A stretch of DNA of 13,116 nucleotides. Source: Pusillimonas sp. UBA6240. GTDB taxonomy: Bacteria > Pseudomonadota > Gammaproteobacteria > Burkholderiales > Burkholderiaceae_B. The stretch covers positions 162 to 13,277 of the forward strand of contig DJWC01000056.1 in NCBI GenBank assembly GCA_002441445.1, read 5' to 3'. How positions within the stretch are numbered: the stretch's first letter is position 1; every line of letters begins with the position of its first letter. The notes beneath the pieces were generated by a model, which worked only from the letters and a program-made list of their open reading frames with translations, was not told where the DNA came from and did not search any database. The translations under genes and the position numbers were made by a program. Positions 1 through 6,684 of the stretch are shown in pieces.

Positions 1-209
1 AATTCGACGCCTGGCGCTGGAGCCAATATTGGGTGCCGCTGGACGCCGTGATTGAATTCAAGCGCGAGGTCTACACCCAGGCCTTGAACGAACTGGCGAT
101 CATTCTATTCAAAAGGGGCCAGGAAACCCGCTATCTGCGCCAGCGCGTGCAGAACCAGCGGGCGCTGGCCGCGCCGGAAAGCAAGGGCCATGCGCATTCT
201 GCTGGTTGA
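1..209 (+). CDS. rppH: RNA pyrophosphohydrolase, C-terminal part (5' truncated by window)
   Basis: Reading frame 3 is open from the window edge to a TGA at 207-209 and gives about 68 residues beginning FDAWRWSQYWVPLDAVIEFK, then REVYTQALNEL. This matches the C-terminal end of the Nudix enzyme RppH: the WRW..YW.P and V..FKR.VY pattern is characteristic. RppH removes pyrophosphate from triphosphorylated mRNA 5' ends in the cytoplasm and so opens them to RNase E decay. The Nudix box itself lies upstream, outside the window. The tail after position ~100 (Q/R rich, ending HAHSAG) is typically variable. The last 20 bases overlap the start of the next gene in another frame, so translation of the two may be coupled. 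The family assignment is secure from the tail motif, though the catalytic part cannot be seen. Confidence 0.85.
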   Translation, partial: FDAWRWSQYWVPLDAVIEFKREVYTQALNELAIILFKRGQETRYLRQRVQNQRALAAPESKGHAHSAG

Positions 210-867
210 AGACGAGCGGGAAATGGCCGCCTGGCTGGAGCGCGCGCTTGCGCAAAGCGGCTTCGTTCCCGAACATGCCCCTGACGCCCAAACCGCCGAG
301 CGCCTGCTGGCGGAGTCCAGCTACGATGCCGTGGTCATGGATTTGCGCCTGCCCGACAAGCACGGGCTGGTGCTGCTGCGCGAAATGCGCAACCGGGGCG
401 ACATCACGCCGGTGCTCATCCTGACGGCCCAGGGCGCGCTGCAAGACAGGGTGCGCGGGCTGAACCTGGGCGCCGACGATTTTCTTACCAAGCCTTTCGC
501 GCTGGAAGAGCTCGAAGCGCGACTGGCGGCCCTGGTGCGGCGCAGCCGGGGCAGGCACGCGCCCGGCATGCAATGCGGTTCCCTGCTCTACGACAGCGAA
601 AGCCGGGCTTTTTCCGTGGATGGCGCGATTTTGCACTTGACGCCGCGCGAACACGCCGCCTTGGCGGCATTGATCACGCGCAGCGGCATGCCTGTGGAAA
701 AAGGCCACCTGTTCAGCCGTGTCTTCGATCACGACAGCGAAGCCAGCCTGGACGCCATCGAAGTGGTGCTGCACCGCCTGCGCAAGAAGCTCGCCGGCAG
801 CGACGTGCATATCGTCACCGTGAGGGGCTTGGGCTATATGCTGGAAAGCATAGGCGAAAACGGCTGA
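190..867 (+). CDS. tctD: OmpR/PhoB-family response regulator, TctD-like
   Basis: A 225-residue two-domain regulator of normal length. Residues 1-115 form a receiver domain: acidic pocket E7-D8, phospho-acceptor D51 in VVMDLRLP, T79 in LILTA, and K101 in FLTKPF. Residues ~125-225 form a winged-helix DNA-binding domain ending in the usual VRGLGYML. Phosphorylation by the kinase encoded three bases downstream should control DNA binding. The TctD label rests on the TctE-type partner and on a TctAB transporter 2.7 kb away; TctD/BctD regulators control uptake of citrate and similar acids in related bacteria. The start at 190 overlaps the end of rppH by 20 bases and has only a weak AAGGG upstream, so expression may depend on coupling to rppH. 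QseB/PmrA-like regulators look similar, so the target is inferred. Confidence 0.85.
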   Translation: MRILLVEDEREMAAWLERALAQSGFVPEHAPDAQTAERLLAESSYDAVVMDLRLPDKHGLVLLREMRNRGDITPVLILTAQGALQDRVRGLNLGADDFLTKPFALEELEARLAALVRRSRGRHAPGMQCGSLLYDSESRAFSVDGAILHLTPREHAALAALITRSGMPVEKGHLFSRVFDHDSEASLDAIEVVLHRLRKKLAGSDVHIVTVRGLGYMLESIGENG

Positions 868-870
868 CTC

Positions 871-2352
871 ATGAGCTGGTTCATACAGAAATCGCGCGGC
901 GGCATACGCTTCTGGCTATTGGCCTTGCTGATTCCAGGCACGGTGACCCTGTTGCTGATCGATAGCTGGAACGACTACGAGGCCCTGCACGCCGTGACGC
1001 AGGAAGTCTACGACAGCGCTTTGCTGGAGCCGGCCAAAGTGCTCGAGACCAGCGTGGAATTCAATGCGGATGGCACGCTGCGCATCGATCCTCCTTTCTA
1101 CGCCCAGGTCATGCTGGAATCGCGCGCGGGCAATCGCAAGTATTTCCGTGTGGAAGAAGTCACGCCCAGGGCCCTCACGCTGGCGGGCGCATCGGTGAAG
1201 AACCTGGCCGGCAACACTCTGCTGGGCATGCAGGGCCTGCCTCGCCCTGAAGTGCTGGCCGACAACGAAGGCATGCCGGTGTTCTACAACGGCATGTACC
1301 GCAACGATGAAGTGCGCATGGTGGCGCTCTGGCGCGACCTGCATTACAACGATGTGCACCGGCAGATCGTTGTGCTGGTGGGCGAAAGCATGGACATGCG
1401 CCTGCGCACGCAGCAGGAGGCCTGGCGCCAGGGGCTGTTCCGGGACGGGCGGATGTTGATACTGGCCGTGCTGCTGGTCTGGTTCAGCGTGGAATGGGCG
1501 CTGCGGCCCCTGGTCGAGCTGCGGCGCGAAATCCGCGCCCGGGACGTCGATAATCTGCGGCCCATGAACGTCGAGCAAGTGCCGCGCGAAGTCGCCCCGC
1601 TGGTCAAGGCCGTCAACCATCATATCGAGCTTTACCGGCGCGTGCTGAAGAAGCAGGCGCAATTCCTGGCCGACGCTTCGCATCAGTTGCGCACGCCGCT
1701 GGCCATCATGCGCACGCAGGCCCAGTACGCCAAACGGGAACCGGACATCGACAGGATGCGCGAAACGCTGGACGCGATCATCAACCAGTTGGGACGCACC
1801 TCGCGCCTGACGGAGCAGCTGCTGTCGCTCGCGCATGCGAGCCGCGACGATGCGACGCCCAAGTCCAAAGTGGACTTGAATGCGCTGGCCCGCGAAGTCG
1901 TCCTGCAATACCTGCCGCTGGCGCGCGAAAAACACCAGGATCTGGGCTGGGTCGAGGGCCGCAGCGGCGAAGGACAGATATGGGTATTGGGCAGCGACGC
2001 CGAGATCCACGAATCGATCGCCAATCTCGTCCATAACGCCATCAATCACGCCGGGCCGGGCTGCTCCATCACCGTGTCGGTCGGAACGGAGCAGGACAAG
2101 GCTTGGGTGAGCGTGCGCGACAATGGCGTGGGGCTGGATCCTTCCCTGAGGGAAAGCGTGTTCATACGCTTCGATCGCGGCGGGGCCGCGCGCAAAGGCT
2201 TGCGCGGCGGGGGCTCCGGGCTGGGGCTGGCGATCGCGCTCGCCTACGCCGAACGCAATCGCGGCACCATAGTCCTGAAAGACGGCGACCCCTCCATCCA
2301 CGGCGGGGTCGGCCTTTGCGCCGTGCTTACCTTGCCGCGCTACGCGGCTTGA
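871..2352 (+). CDS. tctE: Sensor histidine kinase, TctE-like
   Basis: A 493-residue inner-membrane kinase. TM1 lies at ~12-30 and TM2 at ~195-211, bracketing a periplasmic sensor of about 160 residues that fits the 2CSK_N domain of TctE kinases (DSALLEPAKVL near 48, FYNGMYRNDEVR near 138, VLVGES near 168). A HAMP-like linker (LRPL near 211) precedes the dimerisation helix with H271 in FLADASHQLRTPLA. The ATPase domain shows the N box (IANLVHNAINHA, N389), DNGVG at 417-421 and GGGSGLGLAIA near 446. It should phosphorylate D51 of the regulator three bases upstream. In this family the ligand is usually a carboxylate such as citrate; here it is unknown. It converges on the next gene with five bases between stops and no visible terminator. 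Confidence 0.88.
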   Translation: MSWFIQKSRGGIRFWLLALLIPGTVTLLLIDSWNDYEALHAVTQEVYDSALLEPAKVLETSVEFNADGTLRIDPPFYAQVMLESRAGNRKYFRVEEVTPRALTLAGASVKNLAGNTLLGMQGLPRPEVLADNEGMPVFYNGMYRNDEVRMVALWRDLHYNDVHRQIVVLVGESMDMRLRTQQEAWRQGLFRDGRMLILAVLLVWFSVEWALRPLVELRREIRARDVDNLRPMNVEQVPREVAPLVKAVNHHIELYRRVLKKQAQFLADASHQLRTPLAIMRTQAQYAKREPDIDRMRETLDAIINQLGRTSRLTEQLLSLAHASRDDATPKSKVDLNALAREVVLQYLPLAREKHQDLGWVEGRSGEGQIWVLGSDAEIHESIANLVHNAINHAGPGCSITVSVGTEQDKAWVSVRDNGVGLDPSLRESVFIRFDRGGAARKGLRGGGSGLGLAIALAYAERNRGTIVLKDGDPSIHGGVGLCAVLTLPRYAA

Positions 2353-2357
2353 GTGAT

Positions 2358-3260
2358 TTAACGCAGCCGCTTGATGAGGCTGGATGTATCCCAGCGATTG
2401 CCGCCCAGCTTCTGCACGTCGGCGTAGAACTGATCCACCAGCGCCGTCACGGGCACGCGCGCGCCGTTGCGCCTGGCTTCCGCAAACACCAGGCCCAGAT
2501 CCTTGCGCATCCAGTCCACCGCGAAACCGAAGTCGAACTTGTCTTCGATCATGGTGCTGCCCCGGTTTTCCATTTGCCAGCTTTGCGCCGCGCCCTTGCT
2601 GATGACCTTCAGCACCTGCTGCATGTCCAGCTTGGCCGCCTGGCCGAAGGCGATGGCTTCCGCCAGCCCCTGCACCAGGCCCGCGATGCAGATTTGATTG
2701 ACCATCTTGCACAGCTGGCCCGAGCCGGGCTCGCCCAGCAGCGTGACCGCCTGGGCGAAATGGCAGGCGAGCGGCTGTATGGCGTCGAAATGCGCTTGTT
2801 CGCCCCCGCACATGACGGTCAGCTTGCCATTGACCGCACCTGCCTGGCCGCCCGATACCGGCGCATCGATAAACCCTGTATTCTGCTCTTTGGCCAGCTT
2901 GTAAAGCTCGCGCGCCACTTCGGCGGAGGCGGTCGTGTGATCCACGAAGATGGTTCCCGGCCCCATGCCGGCCAGCGCACCGTCCTCGCCCAGAACCACG
3001 CTGCGCAGATCGTCGTCGTTGCCGACGCAGCAGAACACGACTTTGGCGCCTTGCGCCGCTGCACGCGGCGTGCGGGCCGCCTTGCCGCCGAATTCCTGTA
3101 CCCAGGCCTCGGCCTTGGCGAACGTCCGGTTGTACACCGTTACCTTGTGTCCCGCCTTGGCCAGGTGGCCCGCCATGGGAAAGCCCATGACGCCCAGGCC
3201 CAGGAAAGCGACGTCGGTGGAAGGCTGGCTATCGTAAGGCCTGGCATTGATGGATGGCAT
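2358..3260 (-). CDS. NAD(P)-dependent 3-hydroxyacid dehydrogenase (HIBADH/GarR family)
   Basis: A 300-residue soluble enzyme of normal family length. The Rossmann motif GLGVMGFPMA (21-30) opens the cofactor domain. FIDAPVSGGQAGAVNGKLTV (130-149) is the substrate-site signature, and K185 in KMVNQ, with N188, is the catalytic lysine position of beta-hydroxyacid dehydrogenases. Such enzymes interconvert 3-hydroxyisobutyrate or tartronate semialdehyde/glycerate with their oxidised forms (mmsB, garR, glxR), and I cannot decide the substrate from sequence. R46 in YNRT lies where NADP-preferring members carry a basic residue. The start at 3260 has GGAG ten bases upstream. Its position between a TctDE-like pair and tctBA suggests a role in using a small hydroxy-acid taken up by the transporter, which is an inference. 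Confidence 0.85.
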   Translation of the reverse strand: MPSINARPYDSQPSTDVAFLGLGVMGFPMAGHLAKAGHKVTVYNRTFAKAEAWVQEFGGKAARTPRAAAQGAKVVFCCVGNDDDLRSVVLGEDGALAGMGPGTIFVDHTTASAEVARELYKLAKEQNTGFIDAPVSGGQAGAVNGKLTVMCGGEQAHFDAIQPLACHFAQAVTLLGEPGSGQLCKMVNQICIAGLVQGLAEAIAFGQAAKLDMQQVLKVISKGAAQSWQMENRGSTMIEDKFDFGFAVDWMRKDLGLVFAEARRNGARVPVTALVDQFYADVQKLGGNRWDTSSLIKRLR

Positions 3261-3320
3261 GGCTGTTATCTCCGTTTATGTAAGCTTGTGATTGGTCGGT
3301 AAAAGAAGGCCGCCGCAGAG

Positions 3321-3348
3321 GGCTGTCGCGATGGTCGCGCGGCTGTCG
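3321..3348. promoter_or_regulatory. Possible operator: direct repeat around a small palindrome
   Basis: GGCTGTCG occurs at 3321-3328 and again at 3341-3348, exactly 20 bases apart (two helical turns). Between them sits CGCGA-TGG-TCGCG at 3327-3339. The element lies 60-90 bases upstream of the dehydrogenase start on the minus strand, where an operator would be placed. OmpR-family regulators often bind direct repeats, but I know of no matching published site. In GC-rich DNA it could be chance. Confidence 0.25.
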
Positions 3349-3526
3349 GCTTATCTAGCCCCTGGGCGGCATGCCGGCCGCAAAGCGGACGGGGCGAGAC
3401 AGGGCAAGCCGGGTGTTTCGCAATCCATGCGGACCCCCTGAATGCTGCGACCATAAGATTACCTCATTAAGCTCTTCGGCACAGACTATCGGGGCAATCC
3501 GCCCGGCGAGCGGAACGCACAAGCGA

Positions 3527-3562
3527 AAGGGCCGAGCCCCTGTGCGACAGGACTCGGCCCTT
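3527..3562 (-). terminator. Strong hairpin after tctA, likely terminator of tctBA
   Basis: AAGGGCCGAG at 3527-3536 pairs perfectly with CTCGGCCCTT at 3553-3562. Inside it CCTGT-GCG-ACAGG (3539-3551) forms a second perfect stem, so the two stems can stack into one long hairpin. It begins 24 bases beyond the tctA stop codon. The trailing T run on the minus strand is short (TTT), so it may be a weak intrinsic terminator or an mRNA 3'-end stabiliser. The symmetry means it could act for either strand. Confidence 0.65.
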
Positions 3563-3586
3563 GCGGTGCGTTGGATGGAAGATGCG

Positions 3587-5092
3587 TCAGACGTCTTCCA
3601 CGAACGCTTCTTCGCGTTTCTTCTTGATGGACGGCAGCGCGACGATGACGACCAGTATGGCGGCCGCGACCAGCAGGGAAGCGGACAGCGGACGAGTAAC
3701 GAAGGTCGAATAATCGCCGCGGGCCAGCAGCAGCGCCCGGCGGAAGTTTTCTTCCATCATGGGTCCCAGCACCAGGCCCAGCAGCAGCGGCGCGCCCTCG
3801 CACTTCAGCTTCGTCCAGATATAGCCCACCAGGCCGAAGGCGGCGGTCACCCAGATGTCGAAGACGTTGTAGTTCAACGAATACACGCCTATCGTGCAGA
3901 ACACCAGAATCGCCGGGAACAGGATGCGGTAAGGCACTTTCAGCAGCTTGACCCACAAGCCCACCAGCGGCAGGTTCAGGATGACCAGCATCAGGTTGCC
4001 TATCCACATGGACACGATCAGGCCCCAGAAGAGATCGGGGTGGCTGGTCATGACTTGCGGGCCGGGCTGGATGTTGTGGATGGTCATGGCGCCTATCATC
4101 AGCGCCGTCACCGCGTTGCCGGGAATACCGAGAGTCAGCAGCGGAATGAATGAAGCCTGCGAACCCGCGTTGTTGGCCGATTCGGGGCCCGCCAGGCCGG
4201 CCGGGTGGCCCTTGCCGAAGCGTTCGGGGTTCTTGGAAAGCTTCTTCTCCATGGTGTAGGAGGCGAAGGACGACAACACCGCGCCGCCGCCCGGCAGGAT
4301 GCCCAGCGCGCAACCGATGGCGGTGCCGCGCACCACGGCGGGCCAGGACTCTTTGAATTCCTGCTTGTTCGGATATAGGGAGCCCACCTTGCTGGTGATG
4401 TCGACGCGCTGGTCCTTCAGTTCCAGGTTGGACAGGATTTCGGCGAAGCCGAACACGCCCATGGCGACCACGGCGAAGTCGATGCCGTCCTGCAGTTCTG
4501 GGATGCCGAAGTCGTAGCGCGCAACGCCCGAGTTCACGTCGGTGCCGACCATGCCCAGCAGCAGACCCAGCAGGATCATGCAAATGGCCTTGGGCAGCGA
4601 ACCCGAAGCCAGCACCACCGCGCCGATCAGGCCCAGTACCATCAGGGAGAAGTATTCCGCGGGGCCGAACTTGAAGGCGACTTCAGCCAAGGGAGGCGCA
4701 AAGCCGGCAATGACCAGCGTGGCTACGCAGCCGGCGAAGAACGAACCCAGGGCCGCAATAGCCAGAGCCGCGCCGGCTCGCCCGTTGCGCGCCATCTGGT
4801 GACCATCGAGCACGGTCACCACCGCCGAGGTCTCGCCCGGAAGCGCTACCAGGATGGCGGTGGTCGAACCGCCATAAGCGGCGCCGTAGTAGATACCGGC
4901 AAGCATGATGAGGCCAGCCACGGGCGGCAGCACATAGGTAATGGGCAGCAGCATGGCGATGGTGGGGACCGGGCCGATGCCGGGCAGCACGCCGATCAGG
5001 GTGCCCAGCAAGCAACCCAGCAGACAGTACGCAATATTTTCAAGAGATAAGGCAACCGAGAAGCCCAGCATCAGGTGATCAATCAATTCCAT
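3587..5092 (-). CDS. tctA: Tripartite tricarboxylate transporter, large permease subunit TctA
   Basis: A 501-residue polytopic inner-membrane protein of normal TctA length with about 11-12 hydrophobic segments. The family hallmarks are present in both halves: GVLPGIGPVPTIAMLLP (34-50) and YYGAAYGGSTTAIL (68-81) in the first, GILPGGGAVLSSFASY (264-279) and GPESANNAGSQASFIPLLT (302-320) in the second. The repeated G.LPG.G motif shows the internal duplication typical of the family. TctA, with the small subunit TctB and a periplasmic TctC receptor, imports carboxylates using an ion gradient. The gene starts 13 bases after tctB, with AAGGA about ten bases before the ATG. No tctC is adjacent, so the substrate receptor must be encoded elsewhere; the substrate cannot be read from the sequence. 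Confidence 0.93.
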   Translation of the reverse strand: MELIDHLMLGFSVALSLENIAYCLLGCLLGTLIGVLPGIGPVPTIAMLLPITYVLPPVAGLIMLAGIYYGAAYGGSTTAILVALPGETSAVVTVLDGHQMARNGRAGAALAIAALGSFFAGCVATLVIAGFAPPLAEVAFKFGPAEYFSLMVLGLIGAVVLASGSLPKAICMILLGLLLGMVGTDVNSGVARYDFGIPELQDGIDFAVVAMGVFGFAEILSNLELKDQRVDITSKVGSLYPNKQEFKESWPAVVRGTAIGCALGILPGGGAVLSSFASYTMEKKLSKNPERFGKGHPAGLAGPESANNAGSQASFIPLLTLGIPGNAVTALMIGAMTIHNIQPGPQVMTSHPDLFWGLIVSMWIGNLMLVILNLPLVGLWVKLLKVPYRILFPAILVFCTIGVYSLNYNVFDIWVTAAFGLVGYIWTKLKCEGAPLLLGLVLGPMMEENFRRALLLARGDYSTFVTRPLSASLLVAAAILVVIVALPSIKKKREEAFVEDV

Positions 5093-5105
5093 TTTCAGGG
5101 TTCCT

Positions 5106-5567
5106 TTAATTGCCTAGAAAGCTGGGCCACAGCGGGAAGATCAGGCCCAGGCCCTTGATGAAAGCCAGCCAGACGAACAGCACGAGGAAGATGCCGACTA
5201 TGGCAGCCACTTTCCAACTGAATTCATGGCTGGCCATACTGCTTATGAAGACCAGGAGAAAGACCGAGATATACACGCCCAGATAGTTGAAGACTACGCC
5301 GCACAGCACGACCGAACCGATCAGAATGCCCGTGATCTTCCAATCGAACTTTTCCATTTCGACCTCTTCCGCTTTGGGGCGTATGGCGCTGAGCGCCACC
5401 GCCGCGCCCAACAGCGCCATGAGCACGCCCAGCCAAAAAGGAAAATAGCCGGGCCCCATGCGCGCGGCCGTCCCCATGGAATAATTGGTTGCGCCCAACG
5501 CAAATCCGACGCCCAGGGCGACGAACATAATGCCGGACCAGAAGTCCTGTTTATTTCTGAGCTGCAT
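5106..5567 (-). CDS. tctB: Tripartite tricarboxylate transporter, small subunit TctB
   Basis: With the ATG at 5567 the protein is 153 residues and has four hydrophobic segments (about 10-28, 41-60, 76-95 and 113-140). It begins MQLRNKQDFWSGIMFVALGV. The D-x-x-x-G start of the first helix and the MGPGYFPFWLG sequence are classic for TctB. TctB is the small membrane partner of TctA. I prefer this start over the in-frame ATG 48 bases upstream because AGGAG sits at 5579-5583, eleven bases before 5567, and because family members begin near the DFWSG motif. It is the first gene of the tctBA operon, so its promoter should lie in the 5568-5904 gap. Confidence 0.9.
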   Translation of the reverse strand: MQLRNKQDFWSGIMFVALGVGFALGATNYSMGTAARMGPGYFPFWLGVLMALLGAAVALSAIRPKAEEVEMEKFDWKITGILIGSVVLCGVVFNYLGVYISVFLLVFISSMASHEFSWKVAAIVGIFLVLFVWLAFIKGLGLIFPLWPSFLGN

Positions 5568-5578
5568 AGTGGTGAAAT

Positions 5579-5583
5579 CTCCT
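5579..5583 (-). promoter_or_regulatory. Ribosome binding site that sets the tctB start
   Basis: AGGAG on the minus strand, eleven bases before the ATG at 5567. It lies inside the longer open frame that begins at 5615, which argues that the longer version is not the natural protein. Confidence 0.65.
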
Positions 5584-5734
5584 GGCTGCAGATGTAACAA
5601 GGGGAGTATGGACACGCAATTTATTTTGGGCCGGGTGGCCGTAATGAGCGCGAATATTCCAAATACCCCGAAAAGGTGAGGAATGGTAATTGACGAAAGA
5701 GGGCCTGAAAACCCCGATTTCCCCTCAGTTGTCT

Positions 5735-5746
5735 AGGGTTTACCCT
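5735..5746. promoter_or_regulatory. AGGGTTTACCCT inverted motif upstream of tctB
   Basis: AGGG-TTTA-CCCT lies in the divergent intergenic region. Nearly the same motif (AGGG-TTTT-CCCT) with matching flanks (CTAGGG on the left) occurs at 12383-12394, upstream of the rRNA operon. A short perfect 4-4-4 dyad is consistent with a dimeric regulator site, but no regulator can be named. Confidence 0.3.
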
Positions 5747-5773
5747 CAATTATTCGGTTTTTTACACTTTTTT

Positions 5774-5790
5774 GAGCGCGCAATGCGCTC
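5774..5790. repeat. Inverted repeat GAGCGC-GCAAT-GCGCTC
   Basis: A perfect 6-base stem with a 5-base loop, preceded on the plus strand by TTTTTTACACTTTTTT. The T runs lie on the wrong side for a plus-strand terminator, and on the minus strand the hairpin is followed by A rather than T. It is therefore better read as an operator or incidental hairpin than as a terminator. Confidence 0.35.
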
Positions 5791-5904
5791 GATTTCGTGA
5801 ATTTGAAAGAATGTTGAAAGGGTTTGGAAAGAGCAGTGAAAGGTTATGATGGCTTTTAAATTTCCTCTATCCACTTCGTCGCGGGATGGTTTACGATAAC
5901 GCCC

Positions 5905-6312
5905 ATGTTGCAAGATCTCGATTCTCTCGCTGCCCGTATTGGGCAAATGGTGCAGCTCACTCGTCAACTGCAGAACGAGCGCGCGGCCTTGCAGTCCCGC
6001 CTCAAGAATATCGAGCAAGAACGCGATGCGCTGCGCGACCAGTTGCAGCGGCGCGAGGCCGAATATTCTTCAGTCACTGAAAGCGTTGCCGCTCACGAGG
6101 CGCAAGTCCAGTCCGTGCAGGCCGAAGCGCAATCCGTGCAGGCCGCGCTGCAACTGGAGCTTTCACAATGCAAGGCGGAATGCGAGTCCGCCAAACAGCG
6201 TTTTGCAGACAGCCAGGCCGACGCCGTCCGCTTGCGCCAGGTCGCCGACCAGGCCAGGGGCCGCATCGATTCAATATTAATGCGCCTGCCCGGCGCTCCA
6301 CGGGAGTCCTGA
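5905..6312 (+). CDS. Coiled-coil protein, ZapB-like, upstream of zapA
   Basis: A 135-residue cytoplasmic protein with no hydrophobic segment, almost entirely a predicted coiled coil. The region ~10-120 is rich in E, Q, A, R and L in heptad spacing (QLQNERAALQSRL, IEQERDALRDQLQRREAE). It ends with RGRIDSILMRLPG, a C-terminal pattern I associate with the small coiled-coil proteins encoded next to zapA. It lies two bases upstream of zapA in the same direction, so the two are surely cotranscribed. A role in the Z-ring layer, as for ZapB, is an inference; ZapB of E. coli is shorter (~80 residues). No clear ribosome binding site precedes the ATG, and a possible -10 element ends only seven bases before it, so a leaderless or very short-leader mRNA is possible. 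Confidence 0.75.
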   Translation: MLQDLDSLAARIGQMVQLTRQLQNERAALQSRLKNIEQERDALRDQLQRREAEYSSVTESVAAHEAQVQSVQAEAQSVQAALQLELSQCKAECESAKQRFADSQADAVRLRQVADQARGRIDSILMRLPGAPRES

Positions 6313-6314
6313 TC

Positions 6315-6626
6315 ATGGAACGCGTCGATGTTTCCATACTCGGGCGTGATTATTCGCTGGCCTGCCTGCCGGCGGAAAAAGAAGCTTTGCTGGCCGCTGT
6401 GCGCCATGTCGATCAGCGCATGCTGGGGATAAAAGGCTCTGGCAAGGTCGCCAGCAACGAGCGCATCGCCGTCATGGCCGCCATCCAGATCGCGGGCGAG
6501 CTGCTGGCCATGCGCGCGCCGGACGGTCCGCTGGCCAATGTTGCGCTCGGCGATTTCAAGCGTAAAATTGACCACATGAACGACATGCTCGATCAAGTGG
6601 CTGGGCTGGCTCAAGTCCAGAAGTAG
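6315..6626 (+). CDS. zapA: Cell division protein ZapA
   Basis: A 103-residue protein of normal ZapA length. MERVDVSILGRDYSLACLPA (1-20) is the typical N-terminal strand region with the G-R/K-.Y/F motif, followed by E-K-E-.LL.AV..VD..M (21-36). SNERIAVMAAIQIAGELL (47-64) is the most conserved helix, and the C-terminal part is a coiled coil. ZapA binds FtsZ and crosslinks protofilaments at the division site. The start at 6315 is preceded by GGGAG at 6302-6306, eight bases upstream; the longer in-frame opening from 6168 is a shadow of the preceding gene. The coiled-coil gene lies directly upstream and 6S RNA directly downstream, the latter a widely conserved neighbourhood in proteobacteria. Confidence 0.92.
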   Translation: MERVDVSILGRDYSLACLPAEKEALLAAVRHVDQRMLGIKGSGKVASNERIAVMAAIQIAGELLAMRAPDGPLANVALGDFKRKIDHMNDMLDQVAGLAQVQK

Positions 6627-6642
6627 TATCATAGGTTTTAGA

Positions 6643-6675
6643 GTGCGTATCGTGCATATTCGTATTGTGCGTATT
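6643..6675 (+). repeat. Triplicated 9-base motif GTGCRTATY before 6S RNA
   Basis: GTGCGTATC (6643-6651), GTGCATATT (6652-6660), a partial CGTATT (6661-6666) and GTGCGTATT (6667-6675) follow each other without gaps. The block ends ten bases before the inferred 6S RNA 5' end, so it overlaps the promoter. TATTCA at 6672-6677 is a plausible -10 element, but no matching -35 element is seen. Confidence 0.55.
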
Positions 6676-6684
6676 CAATAGTTA

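Larger units (their letters stand above)
5568..5904. other. Intergenic region between divergent tctBA and zapB-like/zapA
   Basis: This 337-base stretch has no credible gene. It is clearly more AT-rich than its flanks around 5740-5870, as expected for back-to-back promoters. It holds the AGGG-N4-CCCT motif at 5735-5746 and a perfect 6-base inverted repeat at 5774-5790, listed separately. I found no convincing -35/-10 pair on either strand. TATGAT at 5845-5850 and TACGAT at 5892-5897 are possible plus-strand -10 elements, and the latter would give a very short leader for the gene at 5905. Confidence 0.5.

Noticed and set aside
916..2811. A 631-codon minus-strand frame antisense to the sensor kinase
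   Set aside because: The plus strand encodes a complete histidine kinase with all catalytic boxes, while the antisense translation has no family features.
2103..3302. A 399-codon plus-strand frame antisense to the dehydrogenase
   Set aside because: It covers the tail of the kinase and the reverse strand of an enzyme with clear motifs; its translation is rich in H, R and Q, as expected for a shadow frame.
3266..3454. A 62-codon minus-strand frame upstream of the dehydrogenase gene, with GAGG seven bases before its ATG
   Set aside because: The predicted peptide is P/R/A-rich with no motif, and it ends inside the next gene's leader. It could be a real small protein, but nothing beyond the possible ribosome site supports it.
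5568..5615. Upstream ATG at 5615 as the tctB start
   Set aside because: The ribosome binding site for the ATG at 5567 lies inside this extension, and the extra 16 residues do not fit the TctB N-terminus.
5746..6018. A 90-codon minus-strand frame across the zapB-like start
   Set aside because: Half of it is antisense to the coiled-coil gene, and it has no motif. It also crosses the AT-rich promoter region.
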